Shown here in pieces: positions 59,201 to 64,000 of a stretch of 64,000 bases of DNA. The translations under genes and the position numbers were made by a program. The notes under the pieces were generated by a model. That model was not told the DNA's origin and ran no database searches. It saw only the letters and a list, made by a program, of their open reading frames with translations. Source of the DNA: Dastarcus helophoroides (Eukaryota; Arthropoda; Insecta; Coleoptera; Bothrideridae); NCBI GenBank assembly GCA_028583605.1, contig CM053337.1:12953138-13017137 (forward strand), given 5' to 3'. How positions within the stretch are numbered: the stretch's first letter is position 1; every line of letters starts with the position of its first letter.

Positions 59201-61306
59201 CAAATTGCGACTTTTTTCTTAAAATTTCAACTTTAATCTCAAAATTTCTAAAAAAAGACCAAAATTTGCCGATTAAAAATTACTATTATTGAACGCATCC
59301 TACTACCAACTGTTAAGATTGTTGGGAAAAAAAGAGTAGTGGGATGTAACTGCAATCTGCCTAATTTAACCATAGAGTGTGCTTATTATAGAGCGGCTTA
59401 TTCTCGAAATTTCGGGAGAAAATTCGATATCAAAGTCGAAAATCCAAGATTAAAGTGAAAATTTTGACATTAATTTCGGAATTTTAGAAAAAATGTAACA
59501 ATTTAAATGCGAAATTTCTAGTTTAAAGTCGACATTTCGAGAAAAAAATTCGAATTTTCGAGAAAAAAGTCGAAGTCTCTGAAAATATTTTTTAAAATCA
59601 ATGTCCTTTTTACGTCTTTGTAAAATGTGAACTTTGATCTCGAAATTTCGAATTTTTTCTCGAAAATTCTACTTTAACCTTGAAATGTCAAGAAAAAAGT
59701 CGAAATTTTGGGTAATAAAAATTGAATTTACTGAACGTATTCTACTGCTAAGTGTCAATATTAAATTGTAAAAGAGTTGTTGCTTAGAATATAGTCTTAT
59801 ATTCTAAGGGTTGGTGGGGCTTAACTGTCATCTGCCTAACTTAACCATAGAATACAACGAAATTTCGAGAAAAAAAGTTAAAATTTCGAGATTAAAGCCC
59901 GAAATTTGGACTTTATCTATGAAATTTCCTCAAAAAAAATCGAAATTTCCACTTTAATCTAGTAATTTCCAGTTTAAACTTCATATTTCTAAATATATTT
60001 TTATAAATGGATGCCCTTTCTACTCTTCGTAAAAACCAAAAATGCATAAATAAAAAACAAAGCAGAAAATAATCGGATTTTTCTCTTTTTCTCTTCGTAA
60101 AAAACCAAAAATGCATAAATAAAAAACAAAGCAAAAAATAATCGGATTTTTCTAATTAAGAACAAATAACTGAAATATAAATATTAGTGTTTAAACTCCA
60201 AGAAAAAACTTTCAAAATTAAACTACGCCAATTCATTATTATCATTCAAATTTTCTTTTATTAGAAATGTTTAAAAATTTCACCAACAAGGCGCGATAAT
60301 CGGAAATCGATCTTTCAACACCCAATTTTATCGGGAAGCGATACTTTTGCTCACGATTCGAATAAATCCAAAAATCGATTATTTTAAAAAGGAATCGACA
60401 TCCCTAGTGTTCGTTTCCAAGTGAATCCTATTTGAAAAACCGCGAAAAACGGGCCATAACATACAACGCCATCTATTAGTGTCGGTTGCGATACGTTTCT
60501 GTCATGTTCCTATTATGAATCAGAGATGGCGTTGTACGCAAATTCCTTATAAAACGTTTTTTTGTGAATTTTTTCAAAATTTCAGTCTTTATTCTGCTGT
60601 TCGAGGTCGAGACCAATTCAACAAAGCAAAAATCATAAAAATCCGTCCTGCCGTTCTAGAATTATAAACGGTGTAATTAACACGAATTTGTTTTACACGT
60701 ATATTTTCATTAAATTATATTATTTCTTAGGATGCGTTTAGCTCAGACACTTTTTTCCGTACATTTCTCTCTGGCATAAAATATATTTTCTCTGAAGTAA
60801 GTTTAGTGGTACAGACTGGTCCTTGGTTATCTTCAAAAATCCTTCAAATCCTGTCCCCTGAAACCAAGAAAGATTAAAAAACACAAGAGAGATTGCTCTA
60901 ACACGTTTTGATAGCCAAGTTATCGCCTTATCTCTGAAGCTGATAGCTTGGTTATTAAAACTTGTAGAGCAACCTCTGTTGTGTTTTTTAATCTTTCTTG
61001 GTTTCAGGGGACAAGATTTGCATTTTAACCTAGTTTCTTGAAAAATGTTGATACTGTAAATAATTAAATGACAAATAGGAGCCTCGTTGATATTTCTAAT
61101 TCGATTGTGAATTTTTCAGGGTTGCCGAGTATTCTGCAGTCAATAAGATGCCCTCCCACAATTTGGCAACTGTGTTTGCTCCCACTCTTATAAGACATTC
61201 CGAGGAAATAGGGGATGCCCTACCTGACATGACCAGTGATATTTTTCTGATAGAAACTTTAATTGAAAATTGCCATAACGCCTTCTTGCCCGATAACTCT
61301 TATTAA
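47222..61306 (+). CDS. RhoGAP5A: Chimaerin / RhoGAP5A orthologue (whole gene, 8 coding exons)
   Basis: Rac-directed GTPase-activating protein with SH2, C1 and RhoGAP domains, acting downstream of receptor signalling and diacylglycerol at the membrane. Exons: 47222-47270, 47468-47675, 49039-49275, 49893-50104, 50628-50858, 52254-52391, 52537-52642 and 61120-61306; phases match at every GT-AG junction, giving 455 aa (human alpha-2 chimaerin 459). SH2 at residues about 47-135 with YLVRNS (R71 binds phosphotyrosine); C1 at 197-246 with the full H-x12-C-x2-C-x13-C-x2-C-x4-H-x2-C-x7-C pattern; RhoGAP from about 255 with arginine finger GIYRLSG (R295) and NLATVFAPTL. No break in any exon. Intron 7 (8.5 kb) is largely minisatellite. 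Symbol follows the Drosophila orthologue. Confidence 0.95.
47468..47675 (+). CDS. RhoGAP5A: Chimaerin exon 2 (SH2 start)
   Basis: LYRMQLAAPVP... to HTLSLK; contains YLGRDYHGDIS and the FLVR-equivalent YLVRNS. Acceptor TTTGTAG, donor GTAAGT, phase 2. Confidence 0.95.
47757..47846. repeat. 19-bp minisatellite in chimaerin intron 2
   Basis: About five units of GAATTGTTTTACGAGCTGT (19 bp) beginning about 80 nt after the exon 2 donor; a second small cluster of the same unit lies at about 48243-48297. Confidence 0.85.
48559..48930. mobile_element. Foldback family B relative plus nested retrotransposon tail
   Basis: 48559-48728 has diverged arms (ACTTTATTAACGATAAAAAC, ATTCCACAAGGTTTTGATCA and complements) like the family B element at 13.5 kb. 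About 48745-48895 copies the 3' tail of the RNase H relic (CTCAACAAGG, GACACCTCAGTCACG, GGGCCCGGAAAGGGTGGCCT). The end, GAATTCCACGAAGTAAGGGT, is the inverse of 13405-13440, which also flanks the 13.5-kb element, so the retro tail appears to lie inside a longer family B unit. Confidence 0.6.
49039..49275 (+). CDS. RhoGAP5A: Chimaerin exon 3 (rest of SH2, linker)
   Basis: FNDKIHHFKLYYDPSSGLYV... through LVADGLVTMYLEL to AKENV plus two bases of Arg. Frame with exon 4 requires the donor GTAGCT at 49276; a GTAAGG five bases upstream looks stronger but would shift the frame into a stop. Confidence 0.9.
49276..49450. repeat. 20-bp minisatellite at the start of chimaerin intron 3
   Basis: About seven units of GAGTTGTCGATTTCATTCCC (20 bp) begin within about 15 nt of the exon 3 donor. 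A further unit lies at about 49849-49872 beyond the family C palindrome. Confidence 0.9.
49490..49760. mobile_element. Foldback family C, long palindrome in chimaerin intron 3
   Basis: Arms of about 130 bp (outer ATGTTTTATTGGTTTTTTCT against AGAAAAAGCCAATAAAACAT; inner TTCTGTTAAGGATTGGC and complement) around a short centre near 49620. It is followed by a second partial half unit (49765-49850). The palindrome ends about 130 nt before exon 4. Confidence 0.88.
49893..50104 (+). CDS. RhoGAP5A: Chimaerin exon 4 (C1 domain)
   Basis: NANPNEKNLLQIIPLS... to CDDCGIIAH; carries all but the last part of the C1 zinc finger (HAFKLTTFKGLNWCELC...WGFSLQGRRCDDC). Phase 1 donor GTGGGT. The conserved C1 pattern suggests phorbol ester/diacylglycerol binding, as in vertebrate chimaerins. 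Confidence 0.95.
50260..50460. mobile_element. Foldback family A, full palindromic copy with 12-bp target duplication
   Basis: 201 bp between exact TATAACAACGAG copies at 50248-50259 and 50461-50472. The left arm has GGAACGGACTGGTCCTTGGT and CTGGTCCCCTGAAACCAAG; the right arm ends GGGGACAAGATTTGTATTTC. The duplication may extend further imperfectly (CATAA on both sides). In chimaerin intron 4. Confidence 0.85.
50628..50858 (+). CDS. RhoGAP5A: Chimaerin exon 5 (end of C1, start of RhoGAP)
   Basis: KCSEKFQNDCVPDLKYLRG... to RLEFDR; completes the C1 Cys set and contains the catalytic arginine motif EGIYRLSGF. Phase 1 donor GTATAT. Confidence 0.95.
50862..50975 (-). mobile_element. Inverted 3'-end fragment of the RT retrotransposon
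   Basis: CTGCGAGTAGGATGCGGAAA and AGGATAGATGGCGATGAAC are the reverse complement of about 42290-42390 in the RT relic. It begins within a few bases of the exon 5 donor. Confidence 0.85.
51000..52160. repeat. ~607-bp tandem duplication in chimaerin intron 5
   Basis: TTACAATTTTCCAGAGAAAG, CTTTCGGAATTAAATT and GAATTTGCCTACTTAATTGG each occur twice about 605-610 bp apart. It is related to the 43.5-46 kb sequence (GGATTTATCGAAAGTTCTCA), so the two regions share ancestry. Confidence 0.88.
52254..52391 (+). CDS. RhoGAP5A: Chimaerin exon 6 (RhoGAP)
   Basis: DGEKADLSQEKYNNINVIAG...YLRLLPIPLITFEVHPRLIDAM, matching DGEKADIS and LPIPLITY of vertebrate chimaerins. Phases 1 and 1. Confidence 0.96.
52537..52642 (+). 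CDS. RhoGAP5A: Chimaerin exon 7 (RhoGAP)
   Basis: QHKNVDLRISSLKHALTFMP...TLRFMIRHLSR; ends in phase 2 before GTAGGT. The next coding exon is 8.5 kb away. Confidence 0.95.
52648..52855. repeat. ~25-bp AT-rich tandem repeat
   Basis: About eight units of AAAAATATTTAAATCGAGAT plus TAAT, starting directly after the exon 7 donor. Confidence 0.88.
52853..52975. mobile_element. Foldback family A, shortened palindrome
   Basis: AATTGAAATACAAATCTTGT...ACCAAGAAGGATTA...GGTTGCTCTAGCGCG joined to its complement TAGAGCAACCTTTGTTGTGT and TTAATCTTTCTTG; the outer right arm is missing. Confidence 0.8.
53330..55320. repeat. 20-bp minisatellite inside 310-460-bp higher-order units
   Basis: Runs of AACTCGAAATTTCGCTTCTA (20 bp) alternate with a constant ~200-bp segment (GAAATATCGTTTGTGCAATT, GGAATTTCGAAGTGAGAATT, GGTTCGAAATGTCAACA) at about 53591, 54050, 54358, 54736 and 55148. 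Variable unit number explains the uneven spacing. Confidence 0.95.
55321..57780. repeat. 20-bp minisatellite (ACTTTAAACGC type) inside 300-400-bp higher-order units
   Basis: Units of AAATTCTACTTTAAACGCCA or GAAAATTTGACTTTAAACGC (20 bp) alternate with a constant segment (TTACAAGAAACATTTCGTTA, CCAAATTTTATCCAAAATTT, TGAAATTTTGATTATTTTAA) at about 55506, 55886, 56251, 56655, 56953 and 57357. Same architecture as the preceding array, with different sequence. Confidence 0.93.
58200..59080. repeat. 20-bp-based TTTTTTCTCGAAATTTCGAC array
   Basis: Units near TTTTTTCTCGAAATTTCGAC (20 bp) with indels, in two copies of a longer block of about 470 bp (about 58200-58620 and 58630-59090). A family A fragment (GGACTGGTCCTTGGTTATCT) precedes it at about 58138. 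Confidence 0.88.
59270..59860. repeat. Two copies of an unidentified ~120-bp interspersed repeat
   Basis: About 59285-59390 and 59725-59850 share TATTGAACGCATCCTACT-like, GGGATGTAACTGCAATCTGC-like and CTAACTTAACCATAGA segments; AACTGCAATCT also occurs at about 29950. Perhaps decayed retrotransposon ends. Confidence 0.55.
60463..60535. repeat. Inverted pair of AGATGGCGTTGT motifs
   Basis: ACAACGCCATCT at 60463-60474 and its exact complement AGATGGCGTTGT at 60524-60535, in chimaerin intron 7. The core matches the YY1/Pho-type ATGGC motif; regulatory meaning is inference. Confidence 0.6.
60806..61022. mobile_element. Foldback family A, full palindromic copy
   Basis: Left arm ACTGGTCCTTGGTTATCTTC...CCTGTCCCCTGAAACCAAG...GATTGCTCTAACACG, right arm GTAGAGCAACCTCTGTTGTG...TTGGTTTCAGGGGACAAG. 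It ends about 100 nt before exon 8. No clear target duplication was found. Confidence 0.85.
61120..61306 (+). CDS. RhoGAP5A: Chimaerin exon 8 (last; end of RhoGAP)
   Basis: RVAEYSAVNKMPSHNLATVF to AFLPDNSY then TAA. Contains the conserved NLxxVFxPTL motif whose Asn contacts the GTPase. Acceptor TTTTTCAG, phase 2. Confidence 0.95.
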
Positions 61307-62000
61307 ATGCATGACAGTTTTATTCGGTGAAAAAAAAAAAAATCATGACAAGCTTCAAATATTGTAATTGGCCGTATTGCAACTTACAGTGTAACAAAAA
61401 TTGTGTTTGTTTTTCATATTTAAAACATTTTGTTGTCTCTTACATATTAAAACATTTTGTTATCTCTTACATATTGAAGAACGAAATTTGTGGCTGTGAA
61501 ATTAATTTTGAATGGGCAGCTAAATTGGTGCGTTTTCTATTTTATGTATCTGGGTGTCGAGAAAAACAAATTATTAGTATCATGCTGTTTTATAATCAAT
61601 TTATTATTACTTATGTAGTGATAGATTCTTAGCTTTAAATATTTTAAGTCAGTTATTTGAAAATGTACCAATTTTGAGAGATTCCTCAAAAGTATTTATA
61701 GTAATAATTGTAGTGTGAAATTGTATTTTTTATAGTATTTTTTGATTATAGCTATTATATACTCATAAGAGCAAATAAGAATTTGTTCTCATTTACTGTC
61801 TTATTTTCCTAATATGTGATGTTTTACACAATTGTGATAAATTGTAAAAATTGATGTATTCCAAAGATTTAGTGAATTTTGTAGCTAGATGTAATACAAA
61901 TATTTTGTCTATCATTTTTATACATATTTTATCTATTGAAAATAGTGTTTTTTTTTAATATTTTGTATGTTTATTAATAAAATATTACAAAATACATTTT
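61307..62000 (+). other. Presumed 3' UTR of the chimaerin gene
   Basis: AT-rich sequence after the stop codon, containing ACATATT(A/G)AAGAAC-like and TTGTTATCTC repeats, ending at a poly(A) signal near 61976. An open frame at 61327-61632 is not supported as a gene. Confidence 0.55.
61976..61981 (+). terminator. Poly(A) signal AATAAA of the chimaerin gene
   Basis: First good AATAAA with a downstream T-rich stretch, about 670 nt after the stop. Confidence 0.5.
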
Positions 62001-62081
62001 CAGTAAAAGTCCTCGGTTTTCTTATTTATCCCCGAAAGGAAAAAAATTAAGCAAGATAAATAAAAATCTTTTGACAAAATA

Positions 62082-62364
62082 TTGAATATCAGGAGAGCAA
62101 AAATGAGAGGAATTTGCGCACCCAAATTTCCGTTTACTTTTACGGATTTCTGCGATCCTGGTAGGAAAAATGAAAACTCCACAATTCCTGCATTTGGTCT
62201 TAAGAGCAGAAACGAGGTGTTTGGCGGTAACAAAACTAGTTTGCCTCAGAATTTAGAACTTTCTAAACATGTTAACAGGAAAAAAAGTGCTTGGTGCCAA
62301 TGTTTTTACTAAGGGCAGAAGCAAGACTTTTTCTGGAGACACAAAACCAAAATGGGAAACTAAA
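62082..62364 (+). other. Unrecognised candidate coding segment, possibly frameshifted
   Basis: An open frame (MNIRRAKMRGICAPKFPFTF... to about 62275) runs into a second frame reading GKKVLGANVFTKGRSKTFSG...KWETKAP and a stop at about 62363. Composition is more coding-like than the flanks and the two parts share a 'GGNKTS/GANVFTKGRS' flavour. No family was recognised. Could be an exon pair, a decayed pseudogene or chance. A CAG acceptor-like site precedes it near 62095. Confidence 0.25.
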
Positions 62365-62627
62365 GCTCCCTAGTTTTTTATACAGTTGGGGAGGCTTGTG
62401 TGCAACTCATTCCTAGATCCGCCGATGTAGTTTCCACATTTAAAATTGTTAGTTTTTGTTTCACTATCCTCTCCAAGAATCCTAAACAAACCCTTCATGG
62501 GCTGATTGCTTTCAAAAAATATACTTAACCACTCAACTTAAATATCCTAATCAAAAAATAATTGATATGACAAGTATTGAGAAAATTCAAATAGAAAAAA
62601 AAACAGATAATATGGGTAAGAACAACA

Positions 62628-62633
62628 TTTATT
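62628..62633 (-). terminator. Poly(A) signal of RpL23
   Basis: TTTATT on +, hence AATAAA on -, 42 nt past the stop codon, a typical short ribosomal-protein 3' UTR. Confidence 0.7.
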
Positions 62634-62674
62634 CTTATTTTAAATTTTTTACATTATTAAATAACCAAATAACT

Positions 62675-63000
62675 TCAAGCAATACTGCTTGCATTTGATG
62701 CGATTCTGGGCCAAAGATCGGCGCATTCCTTAGCTACGGGTCCCGTAATGGCTGATCCTTTCATTTCGCCTTTGTTGTTCACAATGACCCCAGCATTGTC
62801 CTCGAAATATATGAAAACGCCGTCCTTCCTGCGGAAAGGCTTCCTCTGCCTGATCACCACCGCAGGCATAACCTTCTTACGAAGTTCTGGTTTACCCTTC
62901 TTGACTGTAGCGACAATCATGTCACCTGATCCGGCAGCTGGCAGACGGTTGAGGCGACCGCCAATTCCTTGGACGGCGATCACATACAGATTTTTGGCCC
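62675..63000 (-). CDS. RpL23: Ribosomal protein L23 (uL14), last exon, partial
   Basis: 107 codons after two bases completing Gly: [20 protein letters not shown]..., [73 protein letters not shown], ending NASSIA and TGA. This is the 60S subunit protein uL14 at the intersubunit interface; it matches the fly protein almost residue for residue, and the usual length is 140 aa. The acceptor reads TTTTGTTTTAG on the minus strand. The N-terminal ~32 residues must lie on exons to the right of 64000; none was seen in 63001-64000. Convergent with the chimaerin gene. Confidence 0.97.
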
Positions 63001-63401
63001 CTAAAACAAAAAAATTGAAAGATTGAAAAAATGAAAGATAAAATACCTAGGGGACTATAAAACAAAAAGCATATTCCACGATTAAAGTCAAAATTTCAAC
63101 ATTCTTCTCATACTATCTATTTTTTAGAGATTACAAGTTGAAAGAAGAAATTTTGAGATTAAACCTGAATGAATTAGGCTTATGAACAGTTTTGGAACCC
63201 TATTTGGATAATAATTTTAAAAATTTATATATATATAGAACTTCGAAACAAATAAACCCAATTCATTAACTTGTACGAGTCCACAAGCTCAAAAAAGAAG
63301 AATAATTAAAGTCGAAAAGCCAAAATTTTAATTTCACACACCCAATGGAGGTTTGCTCTCTTGGATACTTATATGACAGACTAACGGCTTTAAATTGGAA
63401 G
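63001..63401. other. RpL23 intron, AT-rich
   Basis: No exon of RpL23 seen on the minus strand. About 63330-63400 may be part of the element that carries the ribozyme. Confidence 0.5.
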
Positions 63402-63474
63402 TGTATACAACCACTGTACCATGCTGATGAGGCCAAGGAAGGCCGAAACTAGTCTATGGTTGCGGTTGTACATA
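63402..63474 (+). ncRNA. Type I hammerhead ribozyme with minimal palindromic stem III
   Basis: All core elements are present in order: CTGATGA (63424-63430), stem II GGCC/GGCC with AAGGAA loop (63431-63444), GAAA (63445-63448), and cleavage triplet GTC (63452-63454, predicted cut after C63454). Stem I pairs ACCATG (63418-63423) with TATGGT (63455-63460, one G-U), then an internal loop (5 and 3 nt), then a perfect 7-bp TACAACC-type helix (63406-63412 with 63464-63470). Stem III is just AC/GT; ACTAGT (63448-63453) is self-complementary, which favours cleavage as a dimer. This form is known from Penelope-like retroelements. It lies antisense in the RpL23 intron. No coding part of a host element is visible. 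Confidence 0.9.
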
Positions 63475-63674
63475 TTTTCGATTTTAAGCACGTTTAACTG
63501 TTTAATTACAGAACATTTAATTGGTCATTTGTCAACACCAAATTCTTATTTTAATGTGGAAGCTCTTTCAAAAAAAGTACTAGCTTAGGAATTTTTTTAA
63601 ACAATGGGTTCACCTCTGTTAAACTTTAACCCTTAAGGCTCGATAACAATTTTTATACTATATACCAGATAACA

Positions 63675-64000
63675 AAATGTCTCTTTAGCGAAGCCTTTCG
63701 ATTTTTATAACACTAATACGTCCCTTCAGCGGAGCATTTCGATTTTTATAACACTAATACATGTCCCTTCAGCGAAGCATTTCCATTTTTATAACACTAA
63801 TACATGTCCCTTCAGCAAAGCATTTCGATTTTTATAACAGTAATACATGTCCCTTCAGCGGAGCATTTCGATTTTTATAACACTAATACATGTCCCTTCA
63901 GCGAAGCATTTCGATTTTTTTAACACTAATACATGTCCCTTCAGCGAAGCCTTTCGATTTTTATAACATGTCCCTCAGCGGAGCCTTTTAATTTTTATAG
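63675..64000. repeat. 43-bp tandem array running off the window edge
   Basis: About seven to eight units of TCCCTTCAGCGAAGCATTTC plus GATTTTTATAACACTAATAC and ATG, with GCGGAGC/GCGAAGC variants. In the RpL23 intron. Confidence 0.93.

Noticed and set aside
61327..61632. 101-aa frame in the chimaerin 3' region
   Set aside because: Contains direct short repeats and lies in the AT-rich 3' UTR before the poly(A) signal; no homology recognised.

Overview
This is a nuclear genome window from an animal, most likely an insect. Its ribosomal protein uL14 exon reads almost like the fruit-fly protein, the SH2-C1-RhoGAP gene matches the insect RhoGAP5A/chimaerin type, introns are GT-AG, and noncoding DNA is AT-rich and heavily repetitive. 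The order is not settled. No bacterial genes, CRISPR arrays, tRNAs or rRNAs were seen.

Four genes can be supported. (1) Guanine deaminase, + strand, seven exons from 14325 to 27615, 437 aa, with every zinc ligand present. (2) An IQCK-like IQ-motif protein, + strand, 42708-43371, essentially one exon but with a one-base frame break near 42900. (3) A chimaerin/RhoGAP5A orthologue, + strand, eight exons from 47222 to 61306, 455 aa. (4) The last exon of RpL23 (uL14), - strand, 62675-63000; its upstream exons lie beyond the right edge. The genes do not form a pathway: purine catabolism, Rac signalling, a probable axonemal or calmodulin-type protein, and translation. Two unrecognised candidate coding stretches (6.4 kb on -, 62.1 kb on +) are listed with low confidence.

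Most of the rest is repeat. 0.1-2.2 kb: polypyrimidine tract and CA run. 2.8-5.1, 7.8-12.8 and 14.9-19.2 kb: three blocks of a ~250-bp satellite, about 47 copies, the third block inside guanine deaminase intron 1. 24.7-27.3 kb: a 2.6-kb tetranucleotide array in guanine deaminase intron 6. 28-42.4 kb: a solo LTR, two non-LTR retrotransposon relics (one RNase H, one reverse transcriptase), foldback elements, a 487-bp tandem array with a hairpin in every unit, a 20-bp array with no indels over about 43 units, and a 151-bp array. 43.5-46.7 kb: a 1.2-kb tandem duplication. 51-59 kb: several minisatellites inside chimaerin intron 7. 63.7 kb to the end: a 43-bp array.

Most notable: a complete type I hammerhead ribozyme at 63402-63474 with a minimal, palindromic stem III, as in the hammerheads of Penelope-like retroelements; a foldback family whose insertions at 41.0 and 50.3 kb each carry 12-bp target-site duplications; and an exact 20-bp period shared by at least eight minisatellites of different sequence, many built on a GAAATTTCG core.
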